NCBI RefSeq assembly: GCF_019145475.1
Contig: NZ_JAHTKI010000004.1
Coordinates: 186,001 to 250,000 of the forward strand
Reading direction: 5' to 3'
DNA: 64,000 nt
From: Pseudomonas botevensis
Lineage (GTDB): Bacteria > Pseudomonadota > Gammaproteobacteria > Pseudomonadales > Pseudomonadaceae
Shown here: positions 46,514 through 54,707 of the stretch, one piece after another
How the letters are laid out: the number at the start of each line of letters is the position of its first letter
How positions within the stretch are numbered: the stretch's first letter is position 1
The notes under the pieces: model-generated
Told to the model about the DNA's origin: nothing
The model's input: the letters and a program-made list of their open reading frames with translations, nothing else
The model's database searches: none
Translations under genes and position numbers: made by a program

Positions 46514-47710
46514 ATGAGCCTGTTCTCCGCTGTCGAAATGGCACCCCGCGATCCAATCCTGGGCCTCAACGAAGCATTCAACGCCGATACCCGTACCGAC
46601 AAGGTCAACCTGGGTGTAGGTGTCTACTGCAACGAAGAGGGGCGAATTCCACTCCTGCGCGCCGTGATCGAGGCCGAAACCATTCGTGCCGCTCAGCACG
46701 CTTCCCGTGGCTACCTGCCGATCGACGGCATCGCCGCCTACGACCAGGCGGTGCAGAAGCTGCTGTTCGGCAATGATTCGCCGCTGCTGGCTGCCGGTCG
46801 TGTCGTCACCACTCAGGCGGTCGGCGGGACCGGCGCACTGAAGATCGGTGCAGACTTCCTCAAGCAATTGCTGCCGAACGCCGTTGTGGCGATCAGCGAC
46901 CCGAGCTGGGAAAACCACCGAGCGCTGTTCGAAACCGCCGGTTTCCCGGTGCAGAACTATCGCTACTACGACGCCGCCACCCACGATGTGAACCGTGCCG
47001 GCCTGCTCGAAGACCTCAACGCCCTGCCGAACGGCTCGATCGTTGTGCTGCACGCCTGCTGCCACAACCCGACCGGTGTCGACCTGAGCCCGAGCGACTG
47101 GAAAAACGTTCTGGAAGCCGTGCGCGCCAAAGGTCATGTGCCGTTCCTCGACATGGCCTACCAGGGCTTCGGTGACGGCATCGCCGAAGACGCCGCTGCC
47201 GTGCGTCTGTTCGCCGAGTCGGGCCTGACCTTCTTTGTTTCCAGCTCGTTCTCCAAATCGTTCTCGCTGTACGGCGAACGCGTCGGTGCGCTGTCGATCA
47301 TCAGCGAGTCGAAAGAAGAAAGCGCCCGCGTTCTGTCGCAAGTCAAACGCGTGATCCGCACCAACTACTCCAACCCGCCGACCCACGGTGCAAGCATCGT
47401 CGCCGCTGTGCTGAACAGCCCGGAACTGCGCGCGCAATGGGAAGCGGAGCTGGCGGAAATGCGTCTGCGGATTCGCGGCATGCGCGAACAAATGGTCGAT
47501 CTGCTGGCGCAAAAAGCCCCGCAGCGTGACTTCAGCTTCGTCGGTCGTCAGCGCGGCATGTTCTCCTACTCCGGCCTGACCGTTGAACAGGTTCACCGCC
47601 TGCGCAACGAGTTCGGCATCTACGCCCTGGACACCGGCCGCATCTGCGTCGCCGCACTGAACCAGAGCAACATCAAAGTGGTCACGGATGCGATCGTTCA
47701 GGTCATCTGA
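46514..47710 (+). CDS. Aromatic amino acid aminotransferase
   Basis: This is a 398-residue fold-type I PLP transaminase of the TyrB/AspC/PhhC group. The PLP lysine is in SSSFSKSFSLYGERVGAL. The substrate carboxylate-binding arginine is in the AGxxR-type C-terminal segment (LDTGRICVAALNQSNIK). LHACCHNPTGVDLS holds the cofactor Asn. It transfers amino groups between aromatic amino acids or aspartate and 2-oxoglutarate. The position beside uvrB is as in P. aeruginosa, where it is annotated as an amino acid aminotransferase. Confidence 0.93.
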   Translation: MSLFSAVEMAPRDPILGLNEAFNADTRTDKVNLGVGVYCNEEGRIPLLRAVIEAETIRAAQHASRGYLPIDGIAAYDQAVQKLLFGNDSPLLAAGRVVTTQAVGGTGALKIGADFLKQLLPNAVVAISDPSWENHRALFETAGFPVQNYRYYDAATHDVNRAGLLEDLNALPNGSIVVLHACCHNPTGVDLSPSDWKNVLEAVRAKGHVPFLDMAYQGFGDGIAEDAAAVRLFAESGLTFFVSSSFSKSFSLYGERVGALSIISESKEESARVLSQVKRVIRTNYSNPPTHGASIVAAVLNSPELRAQWEAELAEMRLRIRGMREQMVDLLAQKAPQRDFSFVGRQRGMFSYSGLTVEQVHRLRNEFGIYALDTGRICVAALNQSNIKVVTDAIVQVI

Positions 47711-47729
47711 TCCGCCGCTGTGATGAAAA

Positions 47730-47758
47730 GCGGGAAGCCTTCGGGCTTCCCGTTTTTA
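47730..47758 (+). terminator. Terminator of the aminotransferase gene
   Basis: CGGGAAGCC / GGCTTCCCG with a short TTCG-type loop, followed by TTTTTA, about 20 bp after the stop. Confidence 0.87.
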
Positions 47759-47818
47759 TTTGTCCTCTAGACTGCATGCATGCACCAATGCGTCAGCCCA
47801 AGAAATGGTGAGAACCCC

Positions 47819-48019
47819 ATGAAAAACGATGACCTGCGCGCCGACCGCGATGAGCTGGACTATTATTCACCCCGCACCTCGGGCAAACGCGAAAAGAGCC
47901 TGGTGCTGCAAGTCGCGGCCGGGGTATTTCTCGGCGGCCTCGCCCTGTGGCTGGTGCAACTGGCCGCCACCGCGCTCTACGCCAAACTGCTGATGGGCAC
48001 ATTCACGTTCGGTGGCTGA
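47819..48019 (+). CDS. 66-residue membrane-anchored small protein
   Basis: This small frame starts at ATG 47819 (MKNDDLRADRDELDYYSPRT), with GGTGAG as ribosome site. It has a soluble charged N-terminus of about 26 residues, then one long hydrophobic segment (LVLQVAAGVFLGGLALWLVQ and following). The family is unknown to me. I recall similar small proteins at this position near tRNA-Asn in other Pseudomonas. It is a single-gene unit upstream of tRNA-Asn. Confidence 0.68.
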   Translation: MKNDDLRADRDELDYYSPRTSGKREKSLVLQVAAGVFLGGLALWLVQLAATALYAKLLMGTFTFGG

Positions 48020-48089
48020 AGCGTTGCCTGCAAAAAGTTTCCCGGCAATGCTTGACTAGTCGTTTCAAATCAGTAAGATACGCACCAAT

Positions 48090-48165
<76 letters not shown>

Positions 48166-48172
48166 AATAGCA

Positions 48173-48207
48173 AAGCCCCTGAATCGAAAGATTCAGGGGC
48201 TTTTTTG
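48173..48207 (+). terminator. Terminator of tRNA-Asn
   Basis: AGCCCCTGAATC / GATTCAGGGGCT, followed by TTTTTTG. Confidence 0.88.
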
Positions 48208-48233
48208 TGGGCGATCGAAAACCGGGCGCCCAA

Positions 48234-48275
48234 CAAAAAAGGCCGGTCTGTTTGCAGACCGGCCTTTTTTCATTC
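48234..48275. terminator. Bidirectional terminator before the NCS2 permease 3' end
   Basis: AAAAAAGGCCGGTCTG / CAGACCGGCCTTTTTT with a short loop; it serves the minus-strand permease gene. Confidence 0.87.
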
Positions 48276-48285
48276 CATGCCGCGA

Positions 48286-49806
48286 TCAGACATGCTCGCT
48301 GCTTTTCGCATGCGCTCTCGGCGCGCCATGTTCATGCTCGGAATCCACTTCGATCACCGGCACTTCATTACCGTCGCAGTCATGCAGTTTACCGTCGCTG
48401 AAGTAATCGCCCTCACGCAGCGCCGCCAGATCCCGATAACGCAGGGTCCGTTCCTCCGCCGCCGCGAAGACCGATTGCTGGTCCGAGTTGCCGGCAGTGA
48501 AATGGTTGAACGCCAGGTTCAGCAGGATCGCCATGATCGCCGAGGAACTGATGCCCGAATGGAAAATGGTCGCGAACCAGCTCGGGAAGTGATCGTAGAA
48601 ATTCGGCGCCGCAATCGGAATCATGCCGAAACCGATGGAGGTGGCAACGATGATCAGGTTGACGTTGTTGCGGTAGTCGACCTTGGACAAGGTGCGAATA
48701 CCGCTCGCCGCCACGGTGCCGAACAGCACGATACCGGCGCCGCCGAGTACCGAAGTCGGCACCGCCGCGATCACCCGGCCCATGAAGGGCAGCAGGCCGA
48801 GGATCACCAGGAACAGGCCGCCGGTCGCCACCACATAGCGGCTCTTGATCCCGGTCACCGCCACCAGCCCGACGTTCTGGGCAAAGGCACTCTGGGTGAA
48901 GGAACCGAAGATCGGCGCGATCATGCTCGACAGCATGTCCGCCCGCAGGCCGTTGCCCAGGCGCTTGGAGTCGACCTTGGTGTCGATGATTTCACCGACC
49001 GCCAGAATGTCCGCCGAGGTTTCCACCAGGGTCACCATGACCACGATGCACATCGACAGGATCGCGGCGAAGTGGAAGGTCGGCGTACCGAAATGGAACG
49101 GTGTCGGGAAGCCGAACATCGGGCCTTGGGTGACGCTGGAGAAGTCCGCCATGCCGAGGAACACCGCCAGCACGGTGCCGATCACCATCGCCAGCAGAAT
49201 CGACAGGCGCGAGATGGTCGCGCTGCCGACCTTGCTCAACAGCAGCACCAGCACCAGCGTGACCGCTGCCAGACCGATGTTCTGCATGCTGCCGAAGTCG
49301 GGAGCGTGGCTGTTGCCGCCCATCGCCCAGCGCGCGGCCACCGGCATCAGCGTCAGGCCGATGGTGGTGATCACAATGCCGGTCACCAGCGGCGGGAAGA
49401 ACTTGGTGATCCGCGAGAACACCGGGGTGATCAGCAAGCCGATCAGCGACGCGGCAATCACCGCGCCCAGCACCGACTGGAAGCCGCCCTCCCCGCCACT
49501 GCTGACAATCGCCACCATGGTCGCGACGCCGGAAAACGAAACGCCCTGTACCAGCGGCAACTGACAGCCGAAAAACGGTAGACCCAGGGTTTGCAGCAAC
49601 GTGGCCAGTCCCCCCGCAAACAATGAAGCAGCAATCAACAGACCGATGTCCGCCGGCGACAAGCCGGCGGCCTGGCCGATGATCAGCGGCACCGCGACGA
49701 TACCGCCATACATGGTCAGAACATGTTGCAGGCCGTAAGCCATATTCGCGCCGACCCCGAGGTTTTCGTCCTCGGGCCGTTGGTGTGAAACATGGGGCGT
49801 TTTCAT
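48286..49806 (-). CDS. NCS2-family purine (xanthine/urate-type) permease
   Basis: This is a 506-residue, 14-helix nucleobase:cation symporter of the NCS2 family. The family signature QN-x-G-x4-TG is present as FAQNVGLVAVTG; the final Gly indicates the purine (xanthine or urate) branch rather than uracil. VTLVETSADILAVGE holds the conserved Glu. A hydrophilic C-terminal tail (SVFAAAEERTLRYRDLAALR onward) of about 65 residues is longer than usual. A 14-bp palindrome AGTTGTATACAACT lies 68 bp upstream of the start, likely a GntR-type operator. It is a single-gene unit. Confidence 0.9.
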   Translation of the reverse strand: MKTPHVSHQRPEDENLGVGANMAYGLQHVLTMYGGIVAVPLIIGQAAGLSPADIGLLIAASLFAGGLATLLQTLGLPFFGCQLPLVQGVSFSGVATMVAIVSSGGEGGFQSVLGAVIAASLIGLLITPVFSRITKFFPPLVTGIVITTIGLTLMPVAARWAMGGNSHAPDFGSMQNIGLAAVTLVLVLLLSKVGSATISRLSILLAMVIGTVLAVFLGMADFSSVTQGPMFGFPTPFHFGTPTFHFAAILSMCIVVMVTLVETSADILAVGEIIDTKVDSKRLGNGLRADMLSSMIAPIFGSFTQSAFAQNVGLVAVTGIKSRYVVATGGLFLVILGLLPFMGRVIAAVPTSVLGGAGIVLFGTVAASGIRTLSKVDYRNNVNLIIVATSIGFGMIPIAAPNFYDHFPSWFATIFHSGISSSAIMAILLNLAFNHFTAGNSDQQSVFAAAEERTLRYRDLAALREGDYFSDGKLHDCDGNEVPVIEVDSEHEHGAPRAHAKSSEHV

Positions 49807-49873
49807 GGTTGGGGGATTCCCTGGTTTTTGTTATGCGCACACTGTATTCAACAGTCGTGACAAATGTCTATAG

Positions 49874-49887
49874 AGTTGTATACAACT
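49874..49887. promoter_or_regulatory. Palindrome upstream of the NCS2 permease
   Basis: AGTTGTATACAACT is a perfect 14-bp palindrome 68-81 bp upstream of the permease start. The TTGTATACAA core is typical of GntR-family operators (FadR-like subgroup), as in purine or ureide catabolism. A half-site TGTATTCAACA lies near 49841-49851, closer to the gene. The regulator is not in the window. Confidence 0.65.
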
Positions 49888-50045
49888 TGTCAGTCACATA
49901 ATGGATAGGTAGCCACTCAAGCTTTCTATCCCGGCCCTTCCAGCCCCACAAATCCGGCAACACATCCCTGCCGGCCACTGCCGCATATCCCACTAGGCTG
50001 AAGTGCTCATAGCGACCAGCGGTCAAGTCGTCCTTCTTTTACATA

Positions 50046-50058
50046 CATATAAAATATG
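50046..50058. promoter_or_regulatory. Operator-like palindrome of brnTA
   Basis: CATAT and ATATG (50046-50050, 50054-50058) flank AAA in a perfect inverted repeat 4 bp before the brnT ATG, overlapping the expected promoter. BrnT-BrnA complexes repress their own promoter in known systems (established in Brucella); this is the natural site. Confidence 0.55.
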
Positions 50059-50062
50059 CATA

Positions 50063-50347
50063 ATGAAGTCATTCAACATTCAATACGACAGAAGCAAAAA
50101 CGCGGCCAACAAGCTCAAGCACAAAGGCATCAGCCTCGCCGAGACAGAACCGGTGTTTCATGACGAACGTGCCCTCACCCTCGAGGACAACGATCACGAC
50201 GAACAACGCTGGATCACCCTCGGCCTTGATGCCAAGGGTCGCTTGCTGGTGGTTGCCTACAGTTATCGGGATCCCAATGTCGTACGCATCATTTCCGCGC
50301 GCGCCGCTACCCCCAGCGAGCGGCGCCAGTACTATCTGGAGGCATGA
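50063..50347 (+). CDS. brnT: BrnT-family toxin (type II RNase toxin)
   Basis: This is a 94-residue toxin of the BrnT family, a RelE-like ribonuclease that stops translation when free. MKSFNIQYDRSKNAANKLKHKGISLAETEPVFHDE matches the family opening (xxWDxxKxxxNxxKHGV-type), though the usual Trp is Tyr here. RLLVVAYSYRDPNVVRIISARAATPSERRQYY is the family ending with the conserved Arg, Ser-Ala-Arg and ExxYY pattern. Its stop lies 3 bp before the antitoxin ATG, in the toxin-first order characteristic of brnTA. The AT-rich promoter suggests horizontal acquisition. Confidence 0.9.
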   Translation: MKSFNIQYDRSKNAANKLKHKGISLAETEPVFHDERALTLEDNDHDEQRWITLGLDAKGRLLVVAYSYRDPNVVRIISARAATPSERRQYYLEA

Positions 50348-50350
50348 TTC

Positions 50351-50686
50351 ATGAAGGACGAGTTTGATTTCACCGACGCCAGACGCGGAGCCGTTGCCCC
50401 CGCCAAAGGCAAGACCCGCATCACCATCATGCTCGACGACGCCGTCATCGAGGCGGCCCGTACCGTGGCCGAAAGCGAGGGATATGGTTACCAGACGGTC
50501 ATCAACAACACCCTGCGCCATGCCCTGCTCGACACCGGCGACCTGGCCGAGCAGGCTGATCAGAGCACTCATTTGGGGCAATTCAAGAAAGGCATCACCG
50601 CCACCGACCTCAAGAGCCTTGAGAAAAAACTGTCGGCGGCGATCAATGAAATCCGGCGGGTGCTGGAGCCGGATGTGAAGCCCTAG
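50351..50686 (+). CDS. brnA: BrnA-family antitoxin
   Basis: This is a 111-residue antitoxin with a ribbon-helix-helix DNA-binding region (KTRITIMLDDAVIEAARTVA, then SEGYGYQTVINNTLRHAL). The N-terminus (MKDEFDFTDARRGAVAPAKG) and the RHH part are the recognised BrnA features. The C-terminal part (DLKSLEKKLSAAINEIRRVL) is extended compared with the usual 90 or so residues. It neutralises BrnT and represses the operon with it. It ends convergent with, and 3 bp from, the NAT gene. Confidence 0.88.
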   Translation: MKDEFDFTDARRGAVAPAKGKTRITIMLDDAVIEAARTVAESEGYGYQTVINNTLRHALLDTGDLAEQADQSTHLGQFKKGITATDLKSLEKKLSAAINEIRRVLEPDVKP

Positions 50687-50689
50687 GCT

Positions 50690-51517
50690 TCAGGCAGGCT
50701 GGATCAGCCGGGCAAGCGCCGGTCGGGCTTGTGGCCGGTTTGGCACACGCAAATCGAACTCACACTCGAGCAACTGGATCAACTCGTCGACATCCGTCAC
50801 CTCACGCCGCTCGCGCTCGGCGCCCATGCGGTGGATCGCGAAACTGCCATTGTTCAACGTGCGCCGCCAGCCGTCGCCGGTACGCGCGACCATCAAACGC
50901 TGGGTAAACGTTGAGTCCGCGTGGGTCGAGACGTACCAGTTGCCAAGGGTGTAGTCGATGTCTTCCTGGCGCTGCAGATCGAACAGGTACATCGGCCGCC
51001 ATTCCCCCGCGACCCTGGCCCGCAGCATGTAGCCGTCCGGTTGCACCTCGATGCGATAGGGTTCATGTGGGGTTGACTGCTCGGCGTCGGTATCGAGCAG
51101 CAGCGGCGCGGTCGGCACCATGCCGCCGAAGCCGACGTCGGTGATGTAGCGCACGCCGTCGATGTTCACCAGGGTCAACCGATGGGTGCGGGCCGTCCAG
51201 CTGCCCTCGGGCTGGTTCATGACCACCCGACCGCTGATTCCCCGTGCCTCGAAACCCAGTTCCAGGAGCAACGCCAGAAACAGGTTGTTGAGTTCATAGC
51301 AGTAGCCCCCTCGCCCACCGTGCAGGACTTTCTGCTCCACGGACGGCAAGTCGATCAGCACCGCTTCACCGCTGATGGTCGACAGGTTCTCGAAGGGAAA
51401 GACGCCGGTGTGGCGCAACTGCAACCGGCGCAGGGTGTCGAGGGTCGGCGCGGGTGGTGCGTCGAATCCCAGGCGTTGCAGGTACAGGTGCAGATTCGTC
51501 AGGCGTGGCTCGCTCAT
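50690..51517 (-). CDS. Arylamine N-acetyltransferase
   Basis: This is a 275-residue NAT that moves acetyl groups from acetyl-CoA to arylamines and hydrazines. The catalytic triad is C73 in GGRGGYCYELNN, H112 in ARTHRLTLVN and D127 in YITDVGFGG, with near-canonical spacing (C69-H107-D122 in the Salmonella enzyme). ATG 51517 (MSEPRLTNLHLYLQRLGF) gives the usual length; 27 in-frame upstream codons lack similarity. It is convergent with brnA. Its neighbours suggest no pathway. Confidence 0.93.
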   Translation of the reverse strand: MSEPRLTNLHLYLQRLGFDAPPAPTLDTLRRLQLRHTGVFPFENLSTISGEAVLIDLPSVEQKVLHGGRGGYCYELNNLFLALLLELGFEARGISGRVVMNQPEGSWTARTHRLTLVNIDGVRYITDVGFGGMVPTAPLLLDTDAEQSTPHEPYRIEVQPDGYMLRARVAGEWRPMYLFDLQRQEDIDYTLGNWYVSTHADSTFTQRLMVARTGDGWRRTLNNGSFAIHRMGAERERREVTDVDELIQLLECEFDLRVPNRPQARPALARLIQPA

Positions 51518-51616
51518 TGCTCGGTCCTTATCCATGGGGCCGCGGATCACTCCGCCGATGATCGCCATGTATACGGGATCCGCCGCCCGGATCGACAATT
51601 GATTTCGCCAATCGTC

Positions 51617-52411
51617 CTAACGTTTCTTGCGCGAGCCGATGCGAATCCACGTCGGCGCATGGTCGCTGGCGTGCGGTTCATTGCGTACCCAGGCATCCAC
51701 GCCCGCCTCATGCAGATACGGACTCAGCGCCGGATTGAGCAACAGATGGTCGATCCGCAGCCCGGAATTTTTCTGCCAATGCTGACGGAAATAGTCCCAG
51801 AACGTGTAGAGCCGGTCTTGCGGGTACAGATGCCGCAACGCATCCGTCCAGCCCTGATCCAGCAAGCGCTGATAACATGCGCGACTTTGCGGTTGCAGCA
51901 GCGCGTCCTTGAGCCAGGAGCGGGTGTTGTAGATGTCCAGATCGGTCGGCACCACGTTGTAATCGCCGGCCAGCACCACCGGATGGTCACTGCCTTGCAG
52001 ATCCCTGGCGTAGGTGATCAGACGCTCGAACCAGGCCAGTTTGTAATCGAACTTCGGCCCCGGTTGCGGGTTGCCGTTGGGCAGATACAGACAGCCGACC
52101 AGAACCCCATGCACCGCCGCTTCCAGATAGCGACTGTGGGTGTCGTCGGGATCACCCGGCAACCCCCGGCGACTTTCCAGCGGTTGCGCATCACGCGCCA
52201 GAATCGCCACGCCGTTCCACGACGCCTGGCCGTGCCAGAGGGCACCGTAGCCGGCCGCTTCCAGCTCGGCGACAGGAAAGGCGCTATCCACCGACTTGAG
52301 TTCTTGCAGACAGGCAATGTCCGGTTGCTCGCGCCCGAGCCATTCCAGCAGGTTCGGCAGACGGGCGCGCAAGCCGTTGACGTTGAAGGTGGCGATTCGC
52401 AGGTTTTTCAT
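51617..52411 (-). CDS. xthA: Exodeoxyribonuclease III
   Basis: This is a 264-residue endonuclease/exonuclease/phosphatase-family enzyme that nicks at abasic sites and degrades DNA 3' ends. ATG 52411 (MKNLRIATFNVNGLRARLPN) is the family start. Motifs are NVNGLRAR, IACLQELKSVD with the metal Glu, AGDYNVVPTDLDIYN with the catalytic Asp, RIDHLLLN and the ending ASDHAPTWI with the general-base His. It is a single-gene unit between NAT and a divergent GNAT gene. Confidence 0.92.
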   Translation of the reverse strand: MKNLRIATFNVNGLRARLPNLLEWLGREQPDIACLQELKSVDSAFPVAELEAAGYGALWHGQASWNGVAILARDAQPLESRRGLPGDPDDTHSRYLEAAVHGVLVGCLYLPNGNPQPGPKFDYKLAWFERLITYARDLQGSDHPVVLAGDYNVVPTDLDIYNTRSWLKDALLQPQSRACYQRLLDQGWTDALRHLYPQDRLYTFWDYFRQHWQKNSGLRIDHLLLNPALSPYLHEAGVDAWVRNEPHASDHAPTWIRIGSRKKR

Positions 52412-52533
52412 CGTCGAAGGCTCCTGCCCGTGGGATGTAAAAAATCTGACCTTGCGGTGGCGGCGCGGGTTGCATTGGATCCGCCCGTTACGGCGTAATG
52501 AGTCCTCGCCTGAATTGCCGAGAGCCACATCCC

Positions 52534-53121
52534 ATGCAAACCACACTGGAAGGCCAGGGCATCCTCCTGCGTCCCCTGCAATATGCTGACGCCAGCGCCC
52601 TGCTCGACGCGGCCTCCGATGGTGAACTGTGGAAGCTCACGGTCACCGTGGTGCCCTCCGCGACCACCCTCGACAGCTATTTGAAAAAGGCCCTGGACGG
52701 CCGCGAGGCGGGTACGGTGATGCCGTTTGTCATCGTGTTGAAAGACACTGGCGAAGTGATCGGTTCGACCCGCTTCTGGAAGATCGACCCACTCAACCGC
52801 AAGCTGGAAATCGGTAGCAGCTGGATCTCCGCGCGCTGGCAGAAAACCTTCGTCAACACCGAAGCCAAGTACCTGATGCTGCGCCATGCGTTCGACGTGC
52901 TCGACTGCGTGCGCGTGCAATTCACCACCGACGAAAACAACCAGAAATCGCGCAACGCCATCCTGCGTCTCGGCGCACAACAGGAAGGCATCGTCCGGCA
53001 TGAGCGGATCATGCCAGACGGCCGCAAGCGCAATTCCGTGCGCTTCAGCATCATCGATGACGAATGGCCGCAGGTGCGGCTTGAGCTAGAGCGCAAACTC
53101 GCGGGCTACCCGCGACGCTGA
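52534..53121 (+). CDS. GNAT-family N-acetyltransferase (RimJ/RimL type)
   Basis: This is a 195-residue GNAT enzyme of the RimJ/RimL protein-acetyltransferase type. The start MQTTLEGQGILLRPLQYADA is typical, and the acetyl-CoA loop is in the later part (KYLMLRHAFDVLDCVRVQFTTDENNQKSRNAILRLGAQQEG). The substrate is unknown; relatives acetylate ribosomal proteins or antibiotics. An in-frame ATG 12 codons upstream is possible but sits without a better ribosome site. It is divergent from xthA and convergent with the MscS-type gene. Confidence 0.86.
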   Translation: MQTTLEGQGILLRPLQYADASALLDAASDGELWKLTVTVVPSATTLDSYLKKALDGREAGTVMPFVIVLKDTGEVIGSTRFWKIDPLNRKLEIGSSWISARWQKTFVNTEAKYLMLRHAFDVLDCVRVQFTTDENNQKSRNAILRLGAQQEGIVRHERIMPDGRKRNSVRFSIIDDEWPQVRLELERKLAGYPRR

Positions 53122-53126
53122 ACGCC

Positions 53127-54569
53127 CTAGGCGCGATGACGCAGCCAGTGCAAAAAGCCTTTTTTCGCCACGACCACCGGCGCTTCCTGGGTCAGGGACT
53201 GAGCCTTTTGCAAGCGGAAGTCGAGCAACGCCTTCATCGCATCATTGATGTCGTGACGAGCATCCAGGCACGGCTTGAGGTAGGACTTCTCGATGCGGTA
53301 CAGGGCACAGAAGGTCTTGGCCGTGAAATCGGCGGGCACTGAGGAATCCGAAAGAATCCCGGCCTCGCCGATCACTTCACCCGGCCCCATGCGCCCGGAC
53401 TCCAGCGGTTTGCCGTGGACCTTCAATGTCACCGAGATCACCCCGGACTCAATGATGAACAAATGATCGCTGACCTCCCCGCCCGCCAGGATGAGCTGGC
53501 CGGCGCGGAAGGTTTGCAGGGTCATGTTCTGGCTGAAGGTTTCCTTCTCTTCCTGACGCAGGGTGGAGAAAATCGGCGAGCTGTCCAGCAGTGCTCGTGG
53601 TCGCGAAAGGTTGCTCGAGGCGCCGGGTTCATCGCTCGACAGCAGGTTGACCCCGGACGCCTGCAAATGCCGGTAAGCCAGATCGAACAGTTGATTGCGC
53701 ACCACACGCTTTTCGCCCATCGAGGCGACGAATCCGCTGATTTCATATTCCGCGCCGGCACTGCTGGAGTTTTTCAGTGCGACACTGGGCGCCGGGTGGT
53801 CGAGTAACTGGCGGCAGCCTTGCATCGCTCGCTCCAGCGCATCGATTACCGAATTTGGCCGCGTATGCGGACTGACCTGCACGCTGATGGCGACGCCAAA
53901 CATATTGCTCGGCCGGCTGAAGTTGATGATCTTGGCCTTGGCCGCCAGCGAGTTGGGAATGACCGCCATGCTGCCCTGACTGGTTTGCAGGCGCGTGGCG
54001 CGCCAGTCGATATCGGTCACCCGGCCTTCGGTGCCATCGATGGAGATCCAGTCATCCAGCTGATAGGGCTTGGTGGTGTTCAGCACGATCCCGGAAAACA
54101 CGTCGCTCAGCGTGCTCTGCAGCGCCAGACCCACGATAATCGCCAACGCCCCGGACGTCGCCAGCACGCCTTTGACCGGCAGTTCCAGCACATAGGCCAG
54201 CGCCGCGATGATCGCGATCAGGAAGATCACCGCACCGAGCAGGTCCTGCAACAGCCGCCCGGTATGCCCGACCCGCTGCATCATCACCGCGCCGATCAGC
54301 ACCGTCAGGGTGCGCGCGCCGAACAGCCACCAGCCGATCTGCAGCCCGGTCGCCGCCAGGTGCAGCGGCACGTTGTCAGCCCACGGTGGCGCCTCCATCG
54401 GGTTGAGACCCTCGTTGAACAGCAAAACGCTGAACAGGATGAAGATCACCACCCGCACCAGGTGCTTCCATTTGCTGCCCTGAGCGCTGATCAGACGCCA
54501 CAGAACGAGATCGACGAGGATCAGGATCATCGCGCAAATCAGCGGATGTTCGGTGAGAAAGGACAACAT
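53127..54569 (-). CDS. MscS-family channel fused to a cyclic-nucleotide-binding domain
   Basis: This is a 480-residue protein: four transmembrane helices, then the MscS pore and beta domain (about residues 125-260, with LATSGALAIIVGLALQSTLSDVFSGIVLNTTKPYQLDDWISIDG), then a CNMP-binding domain (about 350-450, with LILAGGEVSDHLFIIESGVISV and GPGEVIGEAGILSD). ATG 54569 (MLSFLTEHPLICAMI) is taken; another ATG lies one codon upstream. The MscS part opens on membrane tension or ligand; the fused domain suggests gating by cAMP or c-di-GMP-like nucleotides, as in the Synechocystis and Rhizobium fused channels. It is convergent with the GNAT gene. Confidence 0.88.
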   Translation of the reverse strand: MLSFLTEHPLICAMILILVDLVLWRLISAQGSKWKHLVRVVIFILFSVLLFNEGLNPMEAPPWADNVPLHLAATGLQIGWWLFGARTLTVLIGAVMMQRVGHTGRLLQDLLGAVIFLIAIIAALAYVLELPVKGVLATSGALAIIVGLALQSTLSDVFSGIVLNTTKPYQLDDWISIDGTEGRVTDIDWRATRLQTSQGSMAVIPNSLAAKAKIINFSRPSNMFGVAISVQVSPHTRPNSVIDALERAMQGCRQLLDHPAPSVALKNSSSAGAEYEISGFVASMGEKRVVRNQLFDLAYRHLQASGVNLLSSDEPGASSNLSRPRALLDSSPIFSTLRQEEKETFSQNMTLQTFRAGQLILAGGEVSDHLFIIESGVISVTLKVHGKPLESGRMGPGEVIGEAGILSDSSVPADFTAKTFCALYRIEKSYLKPCLDARHDINDAMKALLDFRLQKAQSLTQEAPVVVAKKGFLHWLRHRA

Positions 54570-54669
54570 CAAACGACTCCGACAGAGGCCAATCGCGAGA
54601 AGATCGCACAGATTGGCTCAGTGTAGGAGCAATTGATTTCAGGAGATGAAGGGGCTCTCGAAAAGATCC

Positions 54670-54698
54670 GAAAAGCCCACTCTCACAAGGGAGTGGGC
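54670..54698 (-). terminator. Terminator of the pirin gene
   Basis: GCCCACTC / GAGTGGGC with a short loop (CACAAGG); on the minus strand the stem is followed by TTTTCGG. It lies just after the pirin stop. Confidence 0.78.
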
Positions 54699-54707
54699 GT
54701 GACGCTA

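Noticed and set aside
48207..49581. Plus-strand open frames across the NCS2 permease gene
   Set aside because: The His/Arg/Asp-rich product is the usual antisense pattern of a membrane protein; the real gene is on the minus strand.
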